Below are positions 28,247-37,042 of a stretch of DNA of 64,000 bases, one piece after another. Below the pieces are notes generated by a model that saw nothing but the letters and a program-made list of their open reading frames with translations, did not search any database and was not told the origin of the DNA. The DNA lies in assembly GCA_965206365.1 (NCBI GenBank), contig CBDBJL010000004.1:156018-220017 (forward strand), given 5' to 3'. Every line of letters begins with the position of its first letter. Positions within the stretch are counted from its first letter, which is position 1. The DNA is from CBDBJL01 sp965206365. Lineage in GTDB: Bacteria; Pseudomonadota; Alphaproteobacteria; JABAAW01; JAHZMA01. Position numbers and translations under genes: made by a program.

Positions 28247-29061
28247 TCAAGATTCTTGCAATGAATTTTCAAGAGTAAGCCACGCATATGCGCTTGCCAA
28301 TGGCATAACGGAATTTCCGCAACTTCTAATTCTGTCCACCCTGTTGGCAAACCCATCATCCATTCGGTGAATTGAGGGTTTAAAATCATCTCTAACTTTT
28401 TGCCATTTTGGGGAGTCGAGTCTTGGCGCGAAAGGGGGCATCCATTCCACATGTGTGCGACTTGATCCCGCAAGGAGGCAGGCATTTTTCTTTCTAATCT
28501 CTTCTTGAAAGTTTCCTCGCTTAGCACCCCCCCATCGCCTCTGTAGCTTTTATGGTGCGCCATAATAAATAATCGCTCTCTTTTGTGAGGCGCACCAAGC
28601 TCCTCCGCGCTGAACAAGCCAGCCGCAACTTTGTAACCCAAACATTGAAGATCTTTTGCGACATCGTAAAATCCATTAGATAAATGTTGGCGGACATTTT
28701 CAAAGAAGCAGATTTTTGGCTGAATTTCCCTGATAATTCTTGCGATTGCGTTCCACAAATAGGCGGGGTCGTTTTTGCCAAGTCGTCTACCTGCTGCGCT
28801 GAATGGCTGGCAGGGGTATCCGCCAGCAATGCAATCCACGATTCCACGCCATGGCTGGCAATCAAAGGTGGCAATATCCGCTCAAATAGGCGCGCAATCC
28901 AAGTTTCCTGCTTGCATTTGTTTTGCCAAAATTTCGCAGGCATATGTTTCCCTCTCCACGTAACATATAACGCGGCTGTTTGGCTTTGCCAATTTAATTC
29001 CGAGTTCGAGTCCGCCGATCCCGGAACATATTGATAAAATTTTTGGGGAACAAAAATCCAC
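28247..29061 (-). pseudogene. C5-cytosine DNA methyltransferase, broken by a stop and a frameshift
   Basis: From a GTG at 29061 the frame reads motif I (SICSGIGGLELGIKLA), then API-stop-ADIATFDCQPW, with a TGA at 28882-28884 where the family has Trp. It continues GIVDCIAGGYPCQPFSAAGR (catalytic PCQ loop) and ICFFENV (ENV motif). A second lesion near 28320 shifts the frame, because the closing motif (CGNSVMPLASAYAWLTLENS) lies in another minus-strand frame that ends at 28247. The longer frame from 28839 to 28207 therefore has an altered C-terminus. Other prophage genes use TGA as stop, so this is decay rather than recoding. Confidence 0.8.
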
Positions 29062-29064
29062 AAT

Positions 29065-29706
29065 TTAAATATCCTTTCGCAACCACTTTCCAAACCTGAC
29101 GATTAATTTATCGAGGGTTTCATTATCTAAATATCTATGGTTCATGCCGTAACCATTGCGGTCACACCAATTATCGAGTGCAAACCGGCTGGCATTGCTC
29201 TTCACTTTATCTTGCCAAAACAATTTTTCCCATTGCGCCCGCACGATGTAAATTCGTGGATTTTCATCGTCAATGAATTGCACTTTACCCTCGCGCGCCA
29301 GCATTGCTTTTAAGGCCTCAATGGCTTTATACGCCACTTGTGGGGTCATCCAATTTTCATGGTCAACCTTAATTTGCCTCTTTACAAAGGCGCGAATGGC
29401 ATGATCGCTACGGTTTTCAACCACCCCTAACCAATATGCAGAAATCCAAAGCGCGCGCAATTTTTTCACAACCTCATTGTTTGGTAGGGTCGAGGTTGTT
29501 CCCCCCTTGCCAATAATCTCATCGATAACCTTGTAAATTTGCCCTATTTGCATTTTGCCGGCAGAACTTGTATTTGTAATTCGTTTGTACAGTGCGCGCT
29601 TGCTGGCATCATCAATGCCATTATTGTTAATTTCGATGTGCAATTTAGCCAGGGCTTTGCGCTTTTCTGGGGAAGCTGGAGATTTTGCGGGTGTTTTAGC
29701 CATCAT
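29065..29706 (-). CDS. gemA: Mu GemA-like protein (DUF1018)
   Basis: A 213-residue GemA/gp16-type protein. The DUF1018 core begins RKALAKLHIEINNNGIDDAS and runs through YKRITNTSSAGKMQIGQIYK; later NWMTPQVAYKAIEALKAM follows. In Mu, GemA modulates host gene expression and gyrase-linked functions. It overlaps the next gene upstream by 11 bases within the early operon. Confidence 0.85.
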   Translation of the reverse strand: MMAKTPAKSPASPEKRKALAKLHIEINNNGIDDASKRALYKRITNTSSAGKMQIGQIYKVIDEIIGKGGTTSTLPNNEVVKKLRALWISAYWLGVVENRSDHAIRAFVKRQIKVDHENWMTPQVAYKAIEALKAMLAREGKVQFIDDENPRIYIVRAQWEKLFWQDKVKSNASRFALDNWCDRNGYGMNHRYLDNETLDKLIVRFGKWLRKDI

Positions 29707-30160
29707 TATTTCCTTTCAATATTGCGCCGATAGCAGAATAGCCGGCTTTATCGAGCCAGCTATCGCTGTGCGCGGGGTTGTTCATTAAACGCGCTGTTTT
29801 TAGCGCATCCAAACATAAAGCCACTTGTTGTGGCTTAATTTTTGCGCGTAAAATCACGCTCCACAGCTTGGCAATTTCGGCAAAATGCTGGTTAGGGTCG
29901 CCATAAATCGCCCGCGATTTCAGAGTTTCTGCTAAATCTTGGCAAAAATCCTTATCTAAGGGTTGCTTGGCGGGGGGCACAGAATGCTCCCTGCCTGTAT
30001 TTAGTTGCTGGATTCTGGCTTTCGCCCATTTCGGGCAATCAATATTAACACCCGTATCATCAAGGGCATGTTGCCATTTATCATCTTCTTCCCGCTCATT
30101 AATAATTCGCGAGATTGCACGCGCCAAAAGATATTTTTTCAAATGAAATTCAGCTATCAT
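29696..30160 (-). CDS. DUF6378-like phage protein
   Basis: 154 residues. The C-terminal segment KPQQVALCLDALKTARL plus NPAHSDSWLDKAGYSAIGA is the recognisable DUF6378-type signature, common in early regions of siphophage and Mu-like phages. No catalytic motif is seen, and the function is unknown. It overlaps both neighbours slightly, so it is translationally coupled with the helicase gene upstream. Confidence 0.7.
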   Translation of the reverse strand: MIAEFHLKKYLLARAISRIINEREEDDKWQHALDDTGVNIDCPKWAKARIQQLNTGREHSVPPAKQPLDKDFCQDLAETLKSRAIYGDPNQHFAEIAKLWSVILRAKIKPQQVALCLDALKTARLMNNPAHSDSWLDKAGYSAIGAILKGNNDG

Positions 30161-31605
30161 TTTTTCTCTAAATTTTCAAAAAGGGTGTATTTTGGCTCAA
30201 AATATAACGCCACTTCGCCAATTGCGCCGTGGCGTTGTTTTTGCACCGATAGAACGGCTTTATTTTTTGAATTTATTAATAATTCATTATGTTTTTCCTG
30301 CCTAAGCGCAAATTTTGCATCACTTTCAACATCGCGTTGTTCGGGTGTTTTGCGTTCAAGATAATATTCAGCACGATACAAAAACATCACCACATCGGCA
30401 TCTTGTTCAATTGCGCCAGAATCTCGCAAATCAGAAAGTTGGGGGATCGGCGGGTCGCGTTGCTCTACCGCGCGCGATAATTGCGATAATACCAAAACCG
30501 GAATATCTAATTCTTTAGCAAGGGCTTTTAAGCCTTGCGATATCGATGTAATTTCATTTACTCGTCCATCATATTTGCCGCCCGCTTTCATTAATTGCAA
30601 ATAATCGATAACGATTAAATCTAAACTTTGGCGGCGCATTAATCGCCTAGCCCGCTGCCTAATAATCGCCACATTTATGGCGGGTGTTTGGTCAATAAAA
30701 ATGGGCATTTGGTCGATAATGGCGGCGGTTCTGGCCAGGGTAGAAAATCCACGCGCAGAGATATTGCCGCGGCGCATATCATCGCTGGCAATTTTACACG
30801 CGCCAGATAAAATTCGTGCCGTTAATTGTTCGGCACTCATTTCCAGTGAAAACACGGCTACGCGTCCGCCTTCGATTTCTTCATTATCAATATTTTTAAA
30901 TTTGCTAGCAACATTATAGGCAATATTTAACGCTAGTGCGGTTTTGCCCATGCTGGGGCGGGCAGCTAAAATAATCAAATCGCTTTTATGCAGCCCGCCC
31001 AAAATTTTATCAATATCATAAAATCCGGTGCTAATGCCGCTAATACCACCTCCGCGTTTAATTGCTGCGCTAATATTTTGAATTGCTGAATGTAAATGGG
31101 TTTTAATATTAATTAATTTCGCGCCATCTTCGCCTTTTTCCGCCAATTCGAACAGAGCAGTTTCTTGTTCCTCAAGAATTTCATTGCCGGTTTTAGTAAC
31201 ATCGCCAGATTGTGCAATTTCAACATATTGTTGATTTATTAAAATTAATTCGCGTTTTAAGGCAAGGCTGGCAAGCGTTTTGGCATATTGTCCAACAGAG
31301 ATCATTGAAAATACATTATTCGCCAAAGTCTGCAAATAATTATCCCAATCAGCATCAAGATGTGGAATTTCTTTTAGCAAATAAGCCAATGTATCTTCGT
31401 TTGCAGTTAGCCCTTCAGTCACTAATTTGGATATTTCCGTGAAAATAATACGATGAACGTCATGATAAAAATGGCTTGGCTGACTGATATCAACAATTTT
31501 TTCAAAAACCTTATTATTGCGCAAAAGCGCGCCTAGCAAAGCGGCTTCAATTTCGATGGAATAAGGCATGGCAGCAGGCGCAGGTTTTTTAAGATAATCA
31601 GCCAT
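30157..31605 (-). CDS. Replicative DNA helicase (DnaB family)
   Basis: A 482-residue RecA-fold hexameric helicase. The N-terminal DnaB domain has MPYSIEIEAALLGALLRNN. The helicase domain carries Walker A (ARPSMGKTALALNIA), FSLEMSAEQL, Walker B (LDLIVIDYLQLM) and LSQLSRAVEQR. It unwinds DNA at forks during phage replication. A self-encoded DnaB is uncommon in classical Mu, which relies on host DnaB, so this phage differs in its replication set. Confidence 0.92.
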   Translation of the reverse strand: MADYLKKPAPAAMPYSIEIEAALLGALLRNNKVFEKIVDISQPSHFYHDVHRIIFTEISKLVTEGLTANEDTLAYLLKEIPHLDADWDNYLQTLANNVFSMISVGQYAKTLASLALKRELILINQQYVEIAQSGDVTKTGNEILEEQETALFELAEKGEDGAKLINIKTHLHSAIQNISAAIKRGGGISGISTGFYDIDKILGGLHKSDLIILAARPSMGKTALALNIAYNVASKFKNIDNEEIEGGRVAVFSLEMSAEQLTARILSGACKIASDDMRRGNISARGFSTLARTAAIIDQMPIFIDQTPAINVAIIRQRARRLMRRQSLDLIVIDYLQLMKAGGKYDGRVNEITSISQGLKALAKELDIPVLVLSQLSRAVEQRDPPIPQLSDLRDSGAIEQDADVVMFLYRAEYYLERKTPEQRDVESDAKFALRQEKHNELLINSKNKAVLSVQKQRHGAIGEVALYFEPKYTLFENLEKK

Positions 31606-32119
31606 TAATCAACGCATCTTCTTTTACTTCGATGGCGAAAGTCTCACCAACTGATTTAATCGTAACCCCTGTAATTTCGCGGGCGCGTTCAGGGTTCGCC
31701 AGCATGGCATCTTTATCTATTTCTTGCTTGCTACGGATAAAATCTATATAGCCTGCACCCCTTAAAGCGGCGATAACTTTGGCAGCATTAGTTACCCTAA
31801 CGCTTGGCGGTGCGGTCCGCCAGTAAACCATGCCGGCAATCAAATCGGCATGTTTAACTTTGCCGCCACCGGTTAAATCATGGCGGTTGGTTTCGCACCA
31901 AGCCTGAATGGCTGACTCTAATTGCGCCATGCGTTCGCGGGCGTGGGTAGTTTTCTCGGCACTCTCTTCGCGCGCAGCGGCGATTAAATCATTCATGTGA
32001 GTTTCTTCACGTGTAACTTCGCGTTGGCAATTGCCAAGTTCAGTGATCATCGCAATGCACTCATCTTTTGATTGCGGCGCGGGAATCGCCAATGCTTTGG
32101 TTTTTTTAGGTTTAGCCAT
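31598..32119 (-). CDS. gam: Host-nuclease inhibitor Gam
   Basis: A 173-residue Gam-like protein. The N-terminal half is a long helical hairpin (QREVTREETHMNDLIAAARE, ERMAQLESAIQAWCE) followed by a beta-rich part (MVYWRTAPPSVRVT) and a helical end. Gam binds DNA ends and blocks RecBCD-type nucleases, and is related to Ku. It overlaps the start of the helicase gene by 8 bases. Confidence 0.88.
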   Translation of the reverse strand: MAKPKKTKALAIPAPQSKDECIAMITELGNCQREVTREETHMNDLIAAAREESAEKTTHARERMAQLESAIQAWCETNRHDLTGGGKVKHADLIAGMVYWRTAPPSVRVTNAAKVIAALRGAGYIDFIRSKQEIDKDAMLANPERAREITGVTIKSVGETFAIEVKEDALING

Positions 32120-32154
32120 TATTTTTCACTTTCTAAATAGTAGGTTATTTGGGG

Positions 32155-32358
32155 TTATTTTGCAGTATCCTGCATTTTGTTTAAAATTTGCATGAAGGTT
32201 TCTTCCTGCACCTTGGCAACCAAGGCTAAATTTCGTAAATCCATGGCAATATCTAAAGTTTCTTGTTTTGAAACAAAGCCATTTTCATGTGCAAGCTGGT
32301 CCATCAAATCGGCATATTTTGTTAAGGTTTTAAATAAAAGTTGCGGATCAGCCATCAC
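32155..32358 (-). CDS. Small phage early protein (67 aa)
   Basis: A short helical protein (LFKTLTKYADLMDQLAHENG, IAMDLRNLALVAKVQEETFM) without recognised domain. It overlaps the next gene upstream by 4 bases (ATGA-type coupling), supporting a real early gene. Function unknown. Confidence 0.6.
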   Translation of the reverse strand: MMADPQLLFKTLTKYADLMDQLAHENGFVSKQETLDIAMDLRNLALVAKVQEETFMQILNKMQDTAK

Positions 32359-32663
32359 GCGTCCTCCCTATTTGGGCAGATTTTGCAAGCATTAAAAAGC
32401 TGAACGCGTTGCGGCGAGGCAACGCTAAAACGTAGCTTTTGATTTTTGTTACAAGCCTCTATGCCGATTTTTCCCAAAACGGGGCAATAATTTTCACCAT
32501 CCATTAAAATTTCTTGAACGCGATTTTTAACAGCATTTAGGTCGCCCTTATAATGACCCCCAAGCACCAGTGATATAGTTGCGCTAGAATAGCCAAGTTT
32601 TTTTGCCACTTTATTTTGGCTACTCCCCTTACACGCAGAGCGCAATATTTCAAGCCAATTCAT
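32355..32663 (-). CDS. Small HTH DNA-binding phage protein (102 aa)
   Basis: The N-terminal half is a helix-turn-helix resembling phage regulators (SQNKVAKKLGYSSATISLVL). The C-terminal half has cysteines (YCPVLGKIGIEACNKN, NACKICPNRED) that may bind zinc. It overlaps the downstream gene by 4 bases and the upstream one by 14. It is a probable early regulator with unknown target. Confidence 0.7.
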   Translation of the reverse strand: MNWLEILRSACKGSSQNKVAKKLGYSSATISLVLGGHYKGDLNAVKNRVQEILMDGENYCPVLGKIGIEACNKNQKLRFSVASPQRVQLFNACKICPNREDA

Positions 32664-33225
32664 TAGCTTTGCCTTTCGTTCGCACCGCGATCATGTCGTT
32701 ATTGTTGGGGTCAAATAACATGCCATCGCTTCTAATCTCGGGGGGGTCGCCCCCCGTATTTTTAATTAATTGAATATTTTTATCAGGGCAATTTAAATAT
32801 TCGCCCGTTTTTAGATCACGCAAATAACGCATCATTGTGGTGCGGGGAATCTTCTTTTTTCGCCCAATATTAATAAGGCTAAAAAGCTTATCAACAGTGC
32901 AATTATTTAACATGCGCAAGCTCCGCCAAATTACCGCTTGCGCGCTCTCTTCAATGGGCGTGCCGTTTTGATCAAGATGCGGTGCTTTCGCACTGGGCGC
33001 AGTTAATTTCCAAATCACCATCCCTTTATGGGGGTGGTTCGGTAATTTGCCCAAGCGTTTAACTTTGCGATTTTTAGCAAATATTTGCAAATGTTCGTCA
33101 ATGCTACGCTTGCGAATGGGGGTGATGGCACTGAGATCGGGGATGGTAAATAATAATTTACCACCCTGCGTTACCTCTTGTATTGCTTGCCAGATAGCTT
33201 GATAGCCTTTTTCGGTGATAGCCAT
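32650..33225 (-). CDS. Phage early protein with HTH-like region (191 aa)
   Basis: Not recognised as a named family. It is basic with winged-helix-like segments (ITPIRKRSIDEHLQIFAKNR, IPRTTMMRYLRDLKTGEYL). A G/C-run mirror (gggggg tcg cccccc, about 32739-32756) encodes GGDPP near residue 160; this is probably unrelated to the larger palindromic elements. It lies 5 bases after the MuB-like gene. Confidence 0.6.
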   Translation of the reverse strand: MAITEKGYQAIWQAIQEVTQGGKLLFTIPDLSAITPIRKRSIDEHLQIFAKNRKVKRLGKLPNHPHKGMVIWKLTAPSAKAPHLDQNGTPIEESAQAVIWRSLRMLNNCTVDKLFSLINIGRKKKIPRTTMMRYLRDLKTGEYLNCPDKNIQLIKNTGGDPPEIRSDGMLFDPNNNDMIAVRTKGKANELA

Positions 33226-33230
33226 TTTAA

Positions 33231-34073
33231 TTACCCTTTTAAACGCGCTTTTTCAAGCGCAACAGTGGTGGCAGATGGTTTTTTTACATTGCCATTTATA
33301 TCAAGTTCTATTTTTTTACGCGCTAAGGGGGTGGTTACTTGTAAATCGATGGGTGATTTGCCATCAGCTGTTAAAGTAACTTTATTTAAGCCATTATTTT
33401 TGGCATGATTCCGCAAAAGTTCAATCGATGTTACTACGCGGCGTACTTGCCCGGTGGATTTTTCGTGGACGCGTTTCATTAATTCTGGGCAAATTGCAAT
33501 ATCTTTCGAGTATAATTTGGCTAATTCCTGGCAATCTTTTACAGTTACCCCTTGGGCAGGTTGAAATTTTAAAATCCTATTATGGAAACGCTCGCTTTCT
33601 TTTAGATTTTTTGGCAGATTTTCTTCACCAATCAAAATAATCGGTGTTTTTGCGCCATCATGGATCTCACGAATGAGATCGCACATCTTTCTATTCACCA
33701 AATAATCAGCTTCATCAATTATTAAAATTCGCTTTTCATAGCTTAAAGCCTTGATAATTTTTTTCACCAATTCGTGCAAAGTATCATTTTTTGGAAAATC
33801 GATATTTATGGCATCTAAAATTTGCTTGCACAAAACTTTAGGCGTCCAGCTCCAACCCACATGGATGTTGGCGGCACCATATTGATTTGCCCCGCAAGTT
33901 GCACTAAAGGTTTTGCCATAACCGCTAAAGCCGTGGAAAGTGGCAATTCCTGGCAGATGCGATGGGCGCGTTTTCAGCGTTTCAATCAATTGATTAAAGA
34001 TTGTAATATTCCCCAAGGGTGCCATTCGCACCTCCTCGGGTGTTGTTAAAAATGTGGGGTTAATTTCAGTCAT
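33231..34073 (-). CDS. MuB-like AAA+ ATPase, transposition target protein
   Basis: A 280-residue AAA+ ATPase. Walker A is in TFHGFSGYGKTFSA and Walker B in KRILIIDEADYLVN, followed by ILIGEENLPKNLK (sensor I region). The C-terminus is helical. MuB-type proteins choose target DNA and activate MuA. It lies between MuA and the early genes, as in Mu. Confidence 0.9.
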   Translation of the reverse strand: MTEINPTFLTTPEEVRMAPLGNITIFNQLIETLKTRPSHLPGIATFHGFSGYGKTFSATCGANQYGAANIHVGWSWTPKVLCKQILDAINIDFPKNDTLHELVKKIIKALSYEKRILIIDEADYLVNRKMCDLIREIHDGAKTPIILIGEENLPKNLKESERFHNRILKFQPAQGVTVKDCQELAKLYSKDIAICPELMKRVHEKSTGQVRRVVTSIELLRNHAKNNGLNKVTLTADGKSPIDLQVTTPLARKKIELDINGNVKKPSATTVALEKARLKG

Positions 34074-34152
34074 AATACGCCTTCTAATAATTTGGGTACT
34101 AGGTGCAAGCTTGGTACCCTGTTTTTTTTAAGTATATTTCTTGCCAAATATT

Positions 34153-36336
34153 TTATCCATGAGTCTCCAACAAATACTCCTGACCAAAAGTCTCTTCCAT
34201 CATTTTGAAAGATCTATAGTTTGGCGATTGCTGATAAATTTTTAACCATTGCGCATCCTCAATATTGATAAGCTCGCCATTTGCGATGGTTTTTTCCAAA
34301 GCTTTAGATCGTTGAAACAAAGTGGCAGGGGTTGGCGCAATTTGCACCACATTAGCGGTTGAATTTTCAGCTGATTTTTGTTCAGATGCTAGTTCTGGCG
34401 CAATTGTCCGGTTGCTGATTTTTTGTGATTTTCTAGGCAAAACATGCAAATTATTCGGCGGAATTTCGCCTTCAATAAAGCCATGCTTAATCGCATGTTC
34501 ACGCCGTTGGGCATGTTTAAAATTTTCTAAAATTTTGTAAAAATCGTCATTATCAATCTGTTTTGCGGCATGGGCGATTTCGCGCTTGATCTCTTTGTTA
34601 TGCGCGCGCTTGGTGGCTTTGGCAATATGTGCCACCGCCATGCGGTTAATACCTTCAAGCTCGGCATTATAAGCGGTGAATAAATATTCGCCATTTTCAA
34701 CCCCAGATACGTAGATTTGCCCCATATCTTCTAAATCCATCGCCACTTGTACAGTGTGTCCCATATAAAGATCTATCTCATGGGCTATAAAATAATGCCG
34801 ATCCGCGCGAATACCTTTTTTGCCAATAACGCGGGTGCCATCACCACCGGCTAATTTTGCAAACAAATAATGCATAATCGTGGGATCTTCCAAAGTTTTA
34901 ATCTCACCGGTATAATTGGCTAATCTTTCAGCGGGCGAGCAACCAATCCCTTTGTGGAATCCCTGATAATAATCCTCTGCCACCCAATTGCTGGCGCGCC
35001 GCGCCAATTCATCGCGGGTTAATTTTACTTTGCTAAACCGATCAATTTTTTCACCATTCGCCCGGGCGTTGCGATAGGCAAAGCTCTGCCTGTTTTCAAT
35101 TTCAGTTTTTTCGGTAACATTATGCCCGGCATAACCGGGGTTCAGGCGCATAAAAGTGTCGTTAATAGTGCCGATAGCGCGTTCGATTCCGCCCTTTTCA
35201 TGGGGTGAATAGGGGTTGGTTAAATCAATATTAATCCCGGTTTTAAACATAGCGTGCTTAAACCATTTGCTGGTGAAATCGCTACCATTATCGGTGCGCA
35301 AGCGTTCGGGCATGCCCCATTCGTTAATTGCCCGCCGAATTAACCGTAAGGATCCGTGGGTGCTGGGTGAATCTGTAATTTCTACCAATAATCGCCGTGC
35401 ATACATATCGGCGATCACATAAATATTATATCTGCCATCATCGCAGATCACATCGGCGGGGCTAGCATCGATTTCCCATAATTCATTCGGGCGGGTAAGG
35501 TGGGCATACATTTCGCCCAAAGACAGCGCATATTTGCTGCGGGCTTTATCGGGGTTGCGTAATTTTAGCGCATCTGCGGGGTTTTTACGTGCCCAAGCAT
35601 TAAACCAGTTGGCAATTTGGCGCGTTGAGGGAATTTCTTGAAACCCCTTTGCCAATAATAATTGATGGATTGTTTTGCCTGCCAAGCGAGTGCGCGTAAA
35701 ATGCGCGATAATCTGGGTTTGTAGGTCGCGATTTGCATCAATAATGCTAGTGCCTTTGCGGTTGCCAAACTTGCCGGCAAGGCTTTTGAAATCGCCAATA
35801 TTAACGGCTTTGCGCCACCGTAAAACACTGGCACGCGAAATATTAGTAAAGGCAAAATCGCCTGTAATTTTTCCCGAATTAAAATCATCTACAAAAGCGT
35901 CAATTCCTGCCATAACACCAATTTTATGCGCTAATAAATAAGCGTTAAAAGCGTTGGCAATATCGGCGCGCGCGATACCGCGATCAATAGATTTAGGCAA
36001 GGTAGCAATGGTGGGCGAGGGGTTGCCCATATTGCTACCTCTATCAGCTGGTGGTAAGGCTTTGCCGGAACCACCCTCCTGATTCTGCACTCTTCCCTTT
36101 AGATGATAATTGGCGGGGGGGTTAAGGGGGGTGTCGCTCGGCGCGACATCGCACCCCCCTTTATAAATTGCAGGGATTTTATATTCGGCACCCCCGCCCT
36201 GATCGCGGCGAATTTGGCTTTGCCAGCCATCACGCTTGGCTTTATCGACAATAGCCCGCCGGGTTTTGGGCAGAGTGGCGATTTGCAATTTTGCAATTTC
36301 ACCGGCAGATAGCCATATTTTGGCACTATCTGGCAT
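34153..36336 (-). CDS. MuA-like DDE transposase with in-frame palindromic element
   Basis: A 727-residue MuA-type transposase. The N-terminal DNA-binding part is WLSAGEIAKLQIATLPKTRR and WQSQIRRDQGGG. The rve catalytic core carries ELWEIDASPADV (first Asp), RLRTDNGSDF (second Asp) and YSPHEKGGIERAIGTI (Glu); the C-terminal MuB-interaction region follows. It cuts and joins phage ends for replicative transposition. Residues ~58-75 (YKGGCDVAPSDTPLNPP) are encoded by a G/C-run palindromic element at 36112-36164 in a linker between N-terminal domains, so the catalytic core is untouched. Confidence 0.92.
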   Translation of the reverse strand: MPDSAKIWLSAGEIAKLQIATLPKTRRAIVDKAKRDGWQSQIRRDQGGGAEYKIPAIYKGGCDVAPSDTPLNPPANYHLKGRVQNQEGGSGKALPPADRGSNMGNPSPTIATLPKSIDRGIARADIANAFNAYLLAHKIGVMAGIDAFVDDFNSGKITGDFAFTNISRASVLRWRKAVNIGDFKSLAGKFGNRKGTSIIDANRDLQTQIIAHFTRTRLAGKTIHQLLLAKGFQEIPSTRQIANWFNAWARKNPADALKLRNPDKARSKYALSLGEMYAHLTRPNELWEIDASPADVICDDGRYNIYVIADMYARRLLVEITDSPSTHGSLRLIRRAINEWGMPERLRTDNGSDFTSKWFKHAMFKTGINIDLTNPYSPHEKGGIERAIGTINDTFMRLNPGYAGHNVTEKTEIENRQSFAYRNARANGEKIDRFSKVKLTRDELARRASNWVAEDYYQGFHKGIGCSPAERLANYTGEIKTLEDPTIMHYLFAKLAGGDGTRVIGKKGIRADRHYFIAHEIDLYMGHTVQVAMDLEDMGQIYVSGVENGEYLFTAYNAELEGINRMAVAHIAKATKRAHNKEIKREIAHAAKQIDNDDFYKILENFKHAQRREHAIKHGFIEGEIPPNNLHVLPRKSQKISNRTIAPELASEQKSAENSTANVVQIAPTPATLFQRSKALEKTIANGELINIEDAQWLKIYQQSPNYRSFKMMEETFGQEYLLETHG
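36112..36164. repeat. G/C-run palindromic element inside MuA-like gene (in frame)
   Basis: Plus strand: ggcggggggttaagggggg-tgtcgctcggcgcgacatcgca-cccccctttata. The arms aagggggg/cccccctt and the apical tgtcg/cgaca pair. It keeps the transposase frame and codes KGGCDVAPSDTPLNPP on the minus strand. Confidence 0.8.
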
Positions 36337-36562
36337 TTAACTTTGCCTGTAATTTAGCTTGTTTTTTAGCTTGCATTTCAAAATTATGTAATTGAGCTTT
36401 TACATATTGATCTAAAATTTTGCGAATATCTCGGGCTTTAACCTCGGCAGAGGGTGAATTTTTAAGGGCATAAATCTCAAATAAAGGTATACGATTGCCA
36501 AATTTGTAGACACGCCCAAGCCAATAATTGCCCTTATCTTCTATTTTTTGGCAGAAATTCAT
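36326..36562 (-). CDS. Small phage protein with helical basic C-terminus (78 aa)
   Basis: From ATG 36562 it reads MNFCQKIEDKGNYWLGRVYK and ends in a Lys/Ala/Gln-rich helix (MQAKKQAKLQAKLNAR). The chosen start overlaps the stop of the upstream membrane gene (ATGA), which is better than the longer frame to 36631. It overlaps the MuA-like start by 11 bases. Function unknown. Confidence 0.55.
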   Translation of the reverse strand: MNFCQKIEDKGNYWLGRVYKFGNRIPLFEIYALKNSPSAEVKARDIRKILDQYVKAQLHNFEMQAKKQAKLQAKLNAR

Positions 36563-36822
36563 GAGGTTATGGCTTCCACAAAAATTAAAAGTCCCCAGAA
36601 AATACCCCACACTACGATGCTGAATAAGCAATATATGAGAAGAAATGTAGCGATAATATCGCGTAGGCAGATCTCGCCAGCAACAATTTTTAGTCTGAAA
36701 TATTTCTCTAAAAATTTTAAGGGTATTTTTTGTGGTGTAAGGATATGAAACAAAAGCAATATGCCAAGATTAATCACGATAGTTGGTAGCATCACCGATA
36801 TAAATGTATGGATTAGGTTCAT
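36559..36822 (-). CDS. Small membrane protein, phage early region (87 aa)
   Basis: Two or three hydrophobic segments are visible (FISVMLPTIVINLGILLLFH; IATFLLIYCLFSIVVWGIFW), separated by a basic loop (EKYFRLKIVAGEICLRD). Integral membrane protein, family not recognised. It is adjacent to another small membrane gene; the pair may alter the host envelope or exclude other phages, which is a guess. Confidence 0.6.
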   Translation of the reverse strand: MNLIHTFISVMLPTIVINLGILLLFHILTPQKIPLKFLEKYFRLKIVAGEICLRDIIATFLLIYCLFSIVVWGIFWGLLIFVEAITS

Positions 36823-36823
36823 T

Positions 36824-37042
36824 TCAACCCCCTGCCAAGATGGTTAGCCACAGGGCTGAATTAAGTAACAAGGTGGCGGTGATGTAAAAAAATATAATAA
36901 GGTCAGCTAAATGATCTCGGCTGGTGGGCATAAAAAAAGCACAAATAATATTTGTTAAAATGCCAGAATGCAGCAGATAATAAAAAATGCAGGCAAACGC
37001 ACCATTTAACGCAAGGGTGGCGATGATGGTAATCGGCATCAT
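36824..37042 (-). CDS. Small membrane protein, phage early region (72 aa)
   Basis: Two membrane segments (ITIIATLALNGAFACIFYYL; LIIFFYITATLLLNSALWLT) flank a short loop with FMPTSRDH. It overlaps the ParB-like gene by 4 bases, indicating coupling. No family recognised. Confidence 0.6.
   Translation of the reverse strand: MMPITIIATLALNGAFACIFYYLLHSGILTNIICAFFMPTSRDHLADLIIFFYITATLLLNSALWLTILAGG

Noticed and set aside
28882..28884. TGA read as tryptophan (genetic code change)
   Set aside because: Tryptophan is TGG elsewhere, many genes end in TGA, and the same gene has a separate frameshift, so simple decay is more likely.
28521..29093. 190-residue minus-strand frame across the cytosine methylase
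   Set aside because: It is another frame of the broken methylase; the methylase motifs are in the GTG-started frame.
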